Source of the DNA: Phycisphaerae bacterium
GTDB lineage: Bacteria > Planctomycetota > Phycisphaerae > UBA1845
Direction of reading: 5' to 3'
Assembly: GCA_021604825.1 (NCBI GenBank)
Contig: BQJS01000021.1
Span: 1 to 36,023, forward strand
Length of the DNA stretch: 36,023 nucleotides
Within the stretch, counting starts at the first letter, position 1. Each line of letters begins with the position of its first letter. The notes below the pieces were generated by a model. That model saw only the letters and a program-made list of their open reading frames with translations. It was not told the DNA's origin and did no database searches. The position numbers and the translations under genes are program-made. Below, one piece after another: positions 9,204 through 16,762 of the stretch.

Positions 9204-9238
9204 GTTATCCCAGACAACGACACACAGGCAACGACACA
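9204..9238 (-). promoter_or_regulatory. Candidate rrf2-suf promoter with a direct repeat
   Basis: On the minus strand a TTGCCT (9226-9231), a 16-base spacer and GATAAC (9204-9209) form a plausible -35/-10 pair. CAACGACACA occurs twice on the plus strand, at 9215-9224 and 9229-9238, four bases apart, in and around this pair, which would suit a regulator binding side by side. Transcription would begin almost at the TTG start codon (9196-9198), suggesting a leaderless or near-leaderless message, or a start codon further inside. Box matches are moderate, so this is tentative. Confidence 0.35.
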
Positions 9239-9279
9239 TATGGTTCGACAAACTCAATTATCGCGTAGGCGGCGAATCC

Positions 9280-10107
9280 TTACTGAAGCGCCGGATCGGT
9301 TTCCAAGACGCTACGCAGCTTTCCAAGCGCAATCTCCTGAATTTGCCGGGCTCGCTCTTTGCTCAAACCGATGGCTTCGCCGATCTGACCCAACGTCAAG
9401 CCCTTCTGACCATCCAGAGGGAAACGCCACCAGAGAATCATCGCCTCGCGAGGCGTCAGTTCACCGAGGTTCTGATCCAGCGCCCGGTGCAACCGGTCGG
9501 CATAGAGCTTCGACCATTTGTCCTCGTTCTCGAGATTCTCCATCCAGGCTTCGTGCTCAACAGGGAAACGCGACCTGTAGCGATTGGTCTTTTTCCAAAG
9601 GTGAATCAAAGCGCGGGTAATGGCATTGCACGCATAAGTACTGAAACGAAAACCGCTCCAAGGGTTGAAACCATCCACCGCGCGAAGCAGCGCGTACAAA
9701 GACTCGCTGCGTTGCTCATCCCACTCGACGTTGCTCGCCCGAAATTGGCTCATCATCGTATAGGTGAGCCCCACATTCTGCTCAACGACGTGGCTGCGGA
9801 TAATGTTCCACCGTTCAATCCACTGATCGCGTTCGGCGTCGGCTTTTTTTGACTTCCGCGTCGCACGATATGCACAGACATGCATGGCAATAAATAGTGC
9901 CGTTTCGCCAGGTGACTTCTCTTCCGGTCGCTCGCCCAGGATCCACGCGACAACCGCAAGGGCCTTCTGCTCAGAACTGGCCAATGCAAGCCGGCGATCC
10001 GGAATAAATCGCATTTGCTTCGGATCAACCGAGAGCACCGCCGGCTTCTTGCCATTTGCGGTACGCTGTGAAACGCGATCATTTGACTTAACTCTAGGTG
10101 CTACCAT
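9280..10107 (-). CDS. Sigma-70-family RNA polymerase sigma factor
   Basis: A 275-residue protein with sigma region 2 and region 4 but no obvious region 1.1 or region 3. Seen: region 2 core around residues 107-170 with VEQNVGLTYTMM and FNPWSGFRFSTYACNAITRAL, which matches the 2.3/2.4 part that melts and reads the -10 box. Region 4 at about 216-267 contains LTPREAMILWWRF and the helix-turn-helix LTLGQIGEAIGLSKERARQIQ, which reads the -35 box. The first 100 residues are basic and not recognised. ATG at 10105-10107 has AAAGAGGTG six bases upstream. It lies 81 bases before the Rrf2 gene on the same strand, so it may lead the suf transcript or simply be a neighbour. Its regulon is unknown. Confidence 0.88.
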   Translation of the reverse strand: MVAPRVKSNDRVSQRTANGKKPAVLSVDPKQMRFIPDRRLALASSEQKALAVVAWILGERPEEKSPGETALFIAMHVCAYRATRKSKKADAERDQWIERWNIIRSHVVEQNVGLTYTMMSQFRASNVEWDEQRSESLYALLRAVDGFNPWSGFRFSTYACNAITRALIHLWKKTNRYRSRFPVEHEAWMENLENEDKWSKLYADRLHRALDQNLGELTPREAMILWWRFPLDGQKGLTLGQIGEAIGLSKERARQIQEIALGKLRSVLETDPALQ

Positions 10108-10187
10108 AACTTACACCTCTTTCTTGGTTGGGACATCGTGTCACCCAGTCGATTACGGCAAGGGCCTCCGTAACCGCCGATAAACAT

Positions 10188-10217
10188 ATATCACCAAATT
10201 GGTGATATTTCAAGCAA
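10188..10217 (-). promoter_or_regulatory. Promoter of the sigma-factor gene overlapped by a perfect palindromic operator
   Basis: ATATCACCAA (10188-10197) and TTGGTGATAT (10199-10208) are perfect inverted arms around one base. On the minus strand TTGCTT (10212-10217), an 18-base spacer and TGATAT (10188-10193) form a plausible promoter about 80 bases before the sigma start, and the palindrome fills its spacer and -10 box. A dimeric repressor bound there would block transcription. The binding protein is not identified; the arms do not match the Fur, LexA or CIRCE consensus I know. Confidence 0.55.
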
Positions 10218-10515
10218 ATCGAGAAAAACCCATCATTTCTGACACACCGATACGCCGGTGTTACACGGCGTACTGTCGCTCAATGCGGGGTGCCATGGGC
10301 TTCGTACTGCACGCTCGAATCTTCCGCAGGGCATCTTTCGCCCGTTGCGCGCTGCGCATCCGCTACTGAATACGAACACCGATGGTGAATGGTTTCAAAG
10401 TGCGAAAGTATTTCAGAATTTTTGACAATTACGCGCACTGCCAGACATCACGGTGGCGTTGAGATGTCGGGACTTGTCGAGGTGTCGCGTTTGAGGTGTT
10501 ACGCAGCCGAAACGT
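10218..10515. other. Intergenic region between the sigma-factor promoter and glnS
   Basis: About 300 bases without a supported gene. A small inverted repeat lies around CGCCGGTGTTACACGGCG near 10253-10270. No terminator with a T run is evident after glnS, which ends at 10516, and no tRNA or small ORF with a ribosome site was found. Confidence 0.5.
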
Positions 10516-12222
10516 TTACGATTTCTTTTGGACTTTGGCCCAAGTGTCACGCAGTGTCACTGTGCGATTGAACACGGGATTGCCTTGCGACGATTCGGTG
10601 TCCAGGCAGAAGTAACCGGTGCGCTCGAACTGCACCCGTTTGATGCCGTCTGGCCAATCGGCAGCGTTGGCGGCTTGCTCCCAAGAGGATTCCAGTTTGC
10701 ACGCTGAGAGAACCTGAAGTGATTCCGCACTCAACGCATCCAGCCATGTCTTCCCGTCGGCCAACTTGTCCGGGTTTTCTTCTGTGAACAGTCGATCGTA
10801 GAGTCTGACCTCGGCATCGATAGCATGTTCTGCAGACACCCAATGGATCGTCCCTTTGACTTTGCGCCCGTCGGGTGAATCGCCGCCGCGGGTGGCTGGG
10901 TCATAGGTGCAGCGCAATTCGATGACTTCGCCGGCGTCATTCTTGATCACATCGGTACACGTAACGAAGTAAGCATAACGAAGGCGCACTTCGCGGCCCG
11001 GCGCCAAGCGGAAGAATTTTCTTGGGGCGTCTTCGAGAAAATCGCTTTTTTCAATGTATAGAACGCGCGAGAACGGAATTTTGCGGCTGCCTGCGCTGTC
11101 GTCCTCTGGGTTGTTGACGCCGTCTAGTTCCTCGGTCTGACCTTCAGGGTAGTTCTCAATCACAACCTTCAAGGGGTCCAGTACGCCCATGACCCTGGGC
11201 GCTTTCTTGTTCAAGTCTTCGCGGACGCAGTTTTCCAAGACGGCAATATCGATTCGGCTATTCATTTTCGCCACACCAATACGATCGCAAAATGTTCTGA
11301 TCGAAGTGGGGGTGTATCCTCGCCGCTTGTAACCACTCAACGTGGGCATGCGCGGATCGTCCCATCCGCAGACGTGTTTATCTCGTACGAGTTCAAGGAG
11401 TTTGCGCTTGCTCATCACCGTGTAGCCGAGGTTGAGTCGCGCGAACTCAATCTGCTGCGGGTGAAACACGTCGAGTTGTTCGAGAAACCAGTCGTACAAG
11501 GGACGATGATTTTCGAACTCAAGCGTGCAGATTGAATGTGTTACCCGCTCGATCGAATCTTCCAACCCGTGGGCCCAGTCGTACATGGGATACAGGCACC
11601 ACTTGTCGCCCGTGCGGTGGTGGGCGGCGTGCAGAATGCGGTACATGACCGGATCGCGCATGTTCAAGTTCGGCGAGGCCATGTCGATCTTGGCACGCAG
11701 CGTTTTTGAGCCGTCTGGAAATTCGCCCGCCCGCATTCGCTCGAACAAATCGAGGTTCTCTTCTATTGAGCGATCGCGAAAAGGGCTGTCCTTGCCCGGT
11801 GAGGTCAGCGAGCCTCGGTATTGGCGGGTTTCCTCGCCCGAAAGATCGCAGACGTATGCACAACCCTTCTTGATCAACGTGACAGCATGCTCGTAGAACT
11901 TCTGGAAATAATCGGAGGCAAAAAGCACCTTCCCATCGAGATCGTATCCAAGCCAGCGGATGTCGCTTTCGATGGCTGCGACGTATTCGTCTTCTTCCTT
12001 GATCGGGTTGGTGTCGTCGAAGCGCAAGTTGAACGAGCCGTTGTACTTCTCAGCCAATCCGAAATTCAGGCAAATCGACTTCGCGTGCCCGATGTGCAGG
12101 TAGCCATTGGGTTCAGGAGGAAATCGCGTTTGAACTCGGCCGCCCCATTTGTCGGCTGCTAGATCATTCTCGATGATCTGCTCAATGAAGTTCAACGACG
12201 GTTTTTCTGCGGTATCTGCCAT
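10516..12222 (-). CDS. glnS: Glutaminyl-tRNA synthetase
   Basis: A 568-residue class I aminoacyl-tRNA synthetase that charges tRNA(Gln) with glutamine in the cytosol. Seen: [16 protein letters not shown] with the HIGH motif at residues 43-46, the GlnRS/GluRS-type LRFDDTNP segment, [17 protein letters not shown], and the KMSKS-equivalent VMSKRK at 269-274. The C-terminal anticodon-binding beta-barrels include the GlnRS-typical RYAYFVTC and ERTGYFCLD segments. Length fits the E. coli type (about 550). ATG at 12220-12222 gives an N terminus like other GlnRS; a second in-frame ATG at 12241-12243 would add seven residues, and neither has a strong ribosome site. Presence of GlnRS means the cell need not rely only on the GatCAB amidation route for Gln-tRNA. 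Confidence 0.95.
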   Translation of the reverse strand: MADTAEKPSLNFIEQIIENDLAADKWGGRVQTRFPPEPNGYLHIGHAKSICLNFGLAEKYNGSFNLRFDDTNPIKEEDEYVAAIESDIRWLGYDLDGKVLFASDYFQKFYEHAVTLIKKGCAYVCDLSGEETRQYRGSLTSPGKDSPFRDRSIEENLDLFERMRAGEFPDGSKTLRAKIDMASPNLNMRDPVMYRILHAAHHRTGDKWCLYPMYDWAHGLEDSIERVTHSICTLEFENHRPLYDWFLEQLDVFHPQQIEFARLNLGYTVMSKRKLLELVRDKHVCGWDDPRMPTLSGYKRRGYTPTSIRTFCDRIGVAKMNSRIDIAVLENCVREDLNKKAPRVMGVLDPLKVVIENYPEGQTEELDGVNNPEDDSAGSRKIPFSRVLYIEKSDFLEDAPRKFFRLAPGREVRLRYAYFVTCTDVIKNDAGEVIELRCTYDPATRGGDSPDGRKVKGTIHWVSAEHAIDAEVRLYDRLFTEENPDKLADGKTWLDALSAESLQVLSACKLESSWEQAANAADWPDGIKRVQFERTGYFCLDTESSQGNPVFNRTVTLRDTWAKVQKKS

Positions 12223-12275
12223 GAATTCGCCCAGTTCGTACATACAAGTTCTGTGTGGCTTGGTTCGAGCGGCGA

Positions 12276-12304
12276 ATGATAACTTTGTTGCATCCCGCCC
12301 ACAA
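12276..12304 (-). promoter_or_regulatory. glnS: Candidate glnS promoter
   Basis: On the minus strand TTGTGG (12299-12304), a 17-base spacer and TATCAT (12276-12281) give a good -10 and a poor -35. Transcription would begin near 12269, leaving a leader of roughly 25-45 bases for either glnS start. Pattern only. Confidence 0.35.
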
Positions 12305-12432
12305 CGTACGGATGACGGGTCAGATGAATGATACGCAGAGTGCCATTTGCGCGTCCCATATCCAGCCGCGGTTCGGGACCAGTATCAGGGTCCGTTTGAG
12401 TCTGAAATGGTGACAGTCGACCCGCTTCTCGA

Positions 12433-12491
12433 CTTAAGCCCGTGCGATCGCCGATTTCGGCGGCTTTAAGGGACTTCTGAGTCCGGCACGG
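12433..12491 (+). ncRNA. Candidate structured RNA / three-way junction upstream of the haloperoxidase gene
   Basis: Seen by pairing: outer stem CCGTGC (12440-12445) with GCACGG (12486-12491); hairpin CGCCG-ATTT-CGGCG (12449-12462); hairpin GGACT-TCTG-AGTCC (12471-12484). Together these make a compact three-way junction with a purine/pyrimidine linker GCTTTAAG. A rival pairing, CTTAAGCC (12433-12440) with GGCTTTAAG (12462-12470, one bulge), excludes the outer stem, so two states are possible. It lies about 200 bases before the plus-strand haloperoxidase start. It does not match a riboswitch class I recognise, and the pairing alone does not prove an RNA gene. Confidence 0.4.
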
Positions 12492-12511
12492 TTAAAGTAA
12501 AAATCGATCGC

Positions 12512-12541
12512 TTGTATCGCGGATAAGTCGGTGTCTATACT
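12512..12541 (+). promoter_or_regulatory. Weak candidate promoter for the haloperoxidase-like gene
   Basis: TTGTAT (12512-12517), an 18-base spacer and TATACT (12536-12541) give a good -10 and a poor -35. It would yield a leader of about 145 bases and would exclude the upstream RNA structure from that transcript. Pattern only. Confidence 0.25.
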
Positions 12542-12691
12542 GATGTCTATGCGCTATTCAGGGATAGCGAGCTGGGGGTCTTTGAGCAAGAAACCGGGCA
12601 AATTTGCGAGCAAAATCTGGCATCCTTTGGGAAGTAGTGTCTGTGTTTGCGCGGTCACAGGCGATCCCCGTCCATTTACGAGGAGGTAAGC

Positions 12692-14695
12692 GTGATTCAT
12701 TGCAGGGGAAATTGTAAAGCGAGAATGCTTCGTGCGTCGCTCGTTTGTGCCATCGTTGGTGTTGCGTCAGTGGGCGTACCCAAAGCGCAGGCCACGGAGT
12801 CGGTCGCGCGACAATGGAATGAAGTCCTCTTGGACGCGATTCGCAAAGACTTCGCCAGGCCAACCATGCACGCCCGCAATCTCTGGCATACGTCCATTGC
12901 GATGTACGACGCTTGGGCGGTTTATGGAGATGACTCGTTCCCATACATGACCCACGAGTATCATTCGGCCGTTGACGTTCAAGCTGCGCGGGAAGAGACG
13001 ATCAGTTATGCGATGTACCGCATTCTTTCTTGGCGGTTTGAGAACTCGCCTGGAGCAGCGATCAGCCTTCCAACGTTTGACGCATTGATGACTACGTTGG
13101 GTTATGACACGAACATCACGACGACAGGGTTGAACACGCCAGCATCAGTCGGCAATCGAATCGCGCAGAATGTCATTACATTTGGCTTGGCAGACGGTTC
13201 AAATGAAGTCGGCGGATATGCCAATCAATTCTATGCTCCAGTGAATCAACCATTGGTGCCGTCGTTACCGGGCAATCCTGAGATCACCGATCCAAATCGC
13301 TGGCAACCGCTATCACTTCTGTTCTTCGTCGATCAAGGCGGAAACGTGATTCCGTTCGGTTACCCCGAGGCGTTGAGTCCAGAGTGGGGGATCGTGTCGG
13401 CGTTTGCTTTGAAGGACGAAGACTTGACCATTTATAATCGCCAGGGTTTTGACTATTGGGTCTATCACGATCCCGGTCCTCCCCCGATGATGGGGACAGC
13501 GACGGAAGAGCTTTACAAATCAGGGTTCGAGCAAGTGGTCGAATGGTCTGGGCTTTTAGATCCGACCGATGGCTCGATGATTGACATATCTCCAGGAGCC
13601 CGAGGAAACAACACACTGGGCACCAATGACGGTACCGGTTTGGATAAGAACCCCATCACCGGTATTGCCTACGCACCGCAGGTTGTTCCGGCCGGCGATT
13701 ACTACCGCATTCTCGCGGAGTTTTGGGCCGATGGTCCGGATTCAGAGACACCGCCCGGTCATTGGTTCGTGGTGGCAAATTATGTGTCGGACTATCCCGG
13801 ATTTGAAAAGCGGTTTGAAGGGCAGGGACCGATCCTCGACGACCTCGAATGGGACGTAAAGCTCTATATGGCGCTAGCATCAACGGTTCACGACGTTGCG
13901 GTGTCGGCATGGGGCGTGAAGGGCTGGTATGACTACATTCGCCCGGTTTCGGCAATTCGCTACATGAGCGACCTTGGTCAGTGCACTGATCCGCTGGCTG
14001 CATCCTTCCATCCGCAGGGAATCAATCTCAAGCAGCGACACATTGAACTGGTTACGGCGGATTCAACCGCTCCCGGAAAAAGGCATGAGCACCTTGCTGG
14101 CAACGAGGGAAAGATCGCGGTAAAGGCGTGGCGCGGCCCCGATTTCATTGCTGATCCCGAAACGGACACCGCAGGCGTGGATTGGATTCTCGCTGAAAAC
14201 TGGTGGCCATATCAGCGCCCGAGTTTTGTGACTCCGCCGTTCCCGGGATACGTTTCAGGGCACAGCACGTTCAGTCGTGCTGCCGCTGAGTTGATGACGC
14301 GGATCACGGGTTCGGAATACTTCCCGGGCGGCTTGGGTGAATTCCATTGCCCCCAAAACGAATACTTGGTTTTTGAAGAGGGGCCCAGTCAAGACATCAC
14401 GCTCCAATGGGCGAGGTATTACGACGCATCGGACGAGTGTAGCCTCTCGCGAATTTACGGCGGTATCCATCCGACCGCCGATGACATCCCAGGTCGTTTG
14501 ATGGGTTCTGAAATGGGAGCCGACAGTTTCGAGTTGGCAGAGGATTACTTCAGTGGAACCGCATATACCGTATTCAAAGACTGCTTTACCGGCCCAGGAG
14601 TTTCACCGTCTCCCACGTGCACCCGCGCCGATAAGGATGATGACAACGACGTTGACTTGGAAGACTTCGCCGAATTGATGCGGGCGACGGACTGA
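12692..14695 (+). CDS. Secreted vanadium-dependent haloperoxidase-like / PAP2-superfamily enzyme with dockerin-like tail
   Basis: A 667-residue exported protein. Seen: a signal peptide (KARMLRASLVCAIVGVASVG then PKAQA), a long N-terminal helical domain, YIRPVSAIRY near residue 415, PFPGYVSGHSTFSRAAAE with the catalytic-type His524, and SRIYGGIHPTADD with Arg588 and His593. These Arg, Ser-Gly-His and His positions bind vanadate in haloperoxidases and phosphate in PAP2 acid phosphatases. Halide oxidation is inferred from overall similarity to planctomycete haloperoxidase-like proteins. The C terminus has a calcium-loop DKDDDNDVDLEDF typical of dockerin-type EF-hands. GTG at 12692-12694 is chosen because AGGAGG (12681-12686) lies five bases before it; a TTG at 12647 in frame is much less likely. 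A terminator follows. Confidence 0.85.
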   Translation: MIHCRGNCKARMLRASLVCAIVGVASVGVPKAQATESVARQWNEVLLDAIRKDFARPTMHARNLWHTSIAMYDAWAVYGDDSFPYMTHEYHSAVDVQAAREETISYAMYRILSWRFENSPGAAISLPTFDALMTTLGYDTNITTTGLNTPASVGNRIAQNVITFGLADGSNEVGGYANQFYAPVNQPLVPSLPGNPEITDPNRWQPLSLLFFVDQGGNVIPFGYPEALSPEWGIVSAFALKDEDLTIYNRQGFDYWVYHDPGPPPMMGTATEELYKSGFEQVVEWSGLLDPTDGSMIDISPGARGNNTLGTNDGTGLDKNPITGIAYAPQVVPAGDYYRILAEFWADGPDSETPPGHWFVVANYVSDYPGFEKRFEGQGPILDDLEWDVKLYMALASTVHDVAVSAWGVKGWYDYIRPVSAIRYMSDLGQCTDPLAASFHPQGINLKQRHIELVTADSTAPGKRHEHLAGNEGKIAVKAWRGPDFIADPETDTAGVDWILAENWWPYQRPSFVTPPFPGYVSGHSTFSRAAAELMTRITGSEYFPGGLGEFHCPQNEYLVFEEGPSQDITLQWARYYDASDECSLSRIYGGIHPTADDIPGRLMGSEMGADSFELAEDYFSGTAYTVFKDCFTGPGVSPSPTCTRADKDDDNDVDLEDFAELMRATD

Positions 14696-14730
14696 TCCAG
14701 AAGTCGTTGAAAATTTTAATACCTCAATAA

Positions 14731-14763
14731 GCCCGGCGGATTCATCGGTCCGTCGGGTTTTTG
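14731..14763 (+). terminator. Rho-independent terminator of the haloperoxidase-like gene
   Basis: CCCGGCGGA (14732-14740) pairs with TCCGTCGGG (14749-14757), with one G-T pair, around an 8-base loop, and TTTTT (14758-14762) follows. It lies about 35 bases after the stop codon. Good classic form. Confidence 0.85.
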
Positions 14764-15036
14764 CGCGCTACGCTACGTCGCGTTCGTGCAAATCCAGCCG
14801 AACGTGCCCGGTAATAGAGTTCCGTTCTCTGCGTCAGTTCACTCATGTCTGGCAACAACCCTATCGGACGTCAGCCAAACCGAACGAGATCGGTGTTGAT
14901 TGACACACCGCTGAGCGAGTTTCCCTAATCGTAGACTTCACCGCGACGCATCTGGGTGCATTTCAGACCTCGAAAAGTCCAATTGGTATCGAAGCTTACT
15001 TTTCTCACTAAGCGATTTGTCCACGTGGAGTTCACC
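14764..15036. other. Intergenic region before the metalloprotease-like lipoprotein gene
   Basis: About 270 bases with no supported gene. No convincing promoter pair was found. GGAG at 15027-15030 serves as ribosome site for the downstream ATG. Confidence 0.5.
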
Positions 15037-16539
15037 ATGTTCAGGTTTAAGTTTGCATTGATCGTCCCTTTCGCAATGGCGCTGGTGCTGTTGGCAGGAT
15101 GTAACGGTTCCGGCGCGAATGGCGACAACCCCAACGTGTTGTTCTCGACCCTGGTCGACGATGCCGATGGCGATGGTGTCGCCGACGAACAGGACGGTTG
15201 CCCCGATGACGCTGCAAAGACCGAGCCAGGCCAGTGCGGATGCGGTGAGCCAGATACCGATGCCGATCAAGACGGCGTCGCCAATTGCAACGACGAGTGT
15301 CCTGCCAACGAGCTAAAAACCGTCGCCGGCGATTGTGGTTGCTCCGAAGGTGAAGATGACGCCGACGAAGACGGTACGCCTGACTGCATCGACGAATGCC
15401 CAAACAGTGCTACAAAGATCGAAGCTGGCGACTGCGGTTGCACCGTGGCGGACACGGACTCCGACGAAGACGGTACGGCTGACTGCATCGACGGCTGTCC
15501 TGATGACGCGACCAAAACCACTCCCGGAGTGTGCGGATGTGGCGAAAGCGATGCCGACGAAGATGCCGACGGCACGCCCGACTGCAATGATGGGTGCCCG
15601 AGCGATCCGCTCAAGACCGCCCCCGGTGATTGCGGATGCGGTTTCGGCGACACGACGTCGAACGGTGGGGCATCAATCACTTTTGTGATTGACTTTAACG
15701 ATCCGGATTCCGAGTTCACGGAGTATTACGACGACATCGAGCGAAACCTGCTTCAAGCGTCGAATGATTGGGCTGCCCATTTGTTTGCACCGAGTCCCGT
15801 GAGCATTGAAATCGAATTGTCATTCATCAACCATGAAGTTGCAGCTGCCACGGCGGCGAGCATGACGTCGGTTTTCGTCCGTGACAATGGCGACTTCCTC
15901 GTGTTCGAACAAGGTGTCGCAGCGGAAATTCGAACTGGCGTTGATCCGAACGGTGCGACGGCTGACGCTCAGGTGAACCTCGACATCGACACGATGATCA
16001 ACAACTACTGGTTCGATCCCGATCCCGCCGCCCGCACCGAACCCATACCCGAATGCGAATTCAATGGTGGCTGGACGTGCTATCTGGATGCGTATTCGAT
16101 CCTGGCGCACGAGATGGGACACGCGTTTGCATACAATGGTTTGCGCGATGCAAGCACCGGTGAGGTCGGGGAATTCGGATCGACCTTCGACGATCAAATC
16201 AACGTGATCGACGGAACGATGTTCTTCGTGGGGACGGAGGCGGTGGCAGTCCAAGGCTCCAATATTCCGCTGGCCGACCCAGCCCACCTTGATCTGACGA
16301 CGCTGATGAATCCGATCATCGACTGGGGCGTGCGTAACTCGATCTCGGACCTCGATGTGGCGATCCTTGACGACATTGGTCTACCGATGTCCGTCCAGTC
16401 GGGTGAATGTACGCCATCGCTTCCATCCGTGCGAAGCATTCAACCTATGATCCAAGGACCGAAGCCCGAACCGCGCGGCTGCTGGCAAGAAAACTGTCCG
16501 CACAAGCTTAAGAGCCGTCGGCCCGCGCCGAGACAGTAA
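15037..16539 (+). CDS. Lipoprotein with five thrombospondin type 3-like repeats and an HExxH metalloprotease-like domain
   Basis: A 500-residue exported lipoprotein. Seen: signal peptide with lipobox LLAGC, so Cys22 would carry the lipid. Residues about 45-205 hold five tandem repeats of the form D-x-DGxxDC-x-D-x-CP-x4-K-T-x-PG-x-CGCG, rich in aspartate as in calcium-binding type 3 repeats. The globular C-terminal domain contains SILAHEMGHAFAYNG, a zinc HExxH (His358, Glu359, His362). The metzincin third-ligand histidine (HExxHxxGxxH) is absent, so a different ligand or a non-metzincin family is implied. Proteolysis is inferred, not shown. ATG at 15037 has GGAG six bases upstream; upstream in-frame starts would bury the signal peptide. 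The 3' end overlaps the convergent CPXCG gene by 32 bases. Confidence 0.82.
   Translation: MFRFKFALIVPFAMALVLLAGCNGSGANGDNPNVLFSTLVDDADGDGVADEQDGCPDDAAKTEPGQCGCGEPDTDADQDGVANCNDECPANELKTVAGDCGCSEGEDDADEDGTPDCIDECPNSATKIEAGDCGCTVADTDSDEDGTADCIDGCPDDATKTTPGVCGCGESDADEDADGTPDCNDGCPSDPLKTAPGDCGCGFGDTTSNGGASITFVIDFNDPDSEFTEYYDDIERNLLQASNDWAAHLFAPSPVSIEIELSFINHEVAAATAASMTSVFVRDNGDFLVFEQGVAAEIRTGVDPNGATADAQVNLDIDTMINNYWFDPDPAARTEPIPECEFNGGWTCYLDAYSILAHEMGHAFAYNGLRDASTGEVGEFGSTFDDQINVIDGTMFFVGTEAVAVQGSNIPLADPAHLDLTTLMNPIIDWGVRNSISDLDVAILDDIGLPMSVQSGECTPSLPSVRSIQPMIQGPKPEPRGCWQENCPHKLKSRRPAPRQ
15184..15650 (+). repeat. Tandem 30-36-residue Asp/Cys-rich repeats inside the metalloprotease-like lipoprotein
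   Basis: Five consecutive coding repeats, each about 90-108 bases, containing DGxxDCxDxCP and PGxCGCG. They differ in DNA sequence while keeping the Cys, Asp and Gly pattern, so the array looks old and under protein-level selection. The same general style recurs in the 984-aa protein at the right end. Confidence 0.8.
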
Positions 16540-16696
16540 CGGAGCCGTCGCTAGTGATTCCGACGTAAATCAAATTCGGGTGGCAGCAAACGGGGCAGTC
16601 TTCGACGTACTCTTGGCTGCTCCCGGCGGATGGATCAATGGGAATCACGATGTCTTCACCGCAAGTGTCGCAGATATAACTCGCGTCTTCTTTCAT
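16508..16696 (-). CDS. Small CPXCG-type cysteine-rich protein
   Basis: A 62-residue protein with two cysteine pairs: YICDTCGEDI near the N terminus and EDCPVCCHPN later, plus the conserved IDPSAGSSQEYVEDC between them. This matches the Cys_rich_CPXG family of small zinc-ribbon-like proteins of unknown function found in many bacteria. ATG at 16694-16696 gives the usual family length; the frame stays open to 16762, and an upstream start would add 22 non-conserved residues. No strong ribosome site is seen. It lies just after the endonuclease gene on the same strand, so it may be co-transcribed. The function is unknown. Confidence 0.8.
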   Translation of the reverse strand: MKEDASYICDTCGEDIVIPIDPSAGSSQEYVEDCPVCCHPNLIYVGITSDGSVTVSARADGS

Positions 16697-16762
16697 GGGC
16701 GAAGTATCGAAAGGCTCGCGTGAATTTGTTGCCGACACGATGCGCGGTCCGGCGCTTGCCAA

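Noticed and set aside
12433..12491. Possible c-di-GMP (GEMM) riboswitch
   Set aside because: The conserved GCAAAGC-type core of that class is missing; it is reported only as an unassigned structure.
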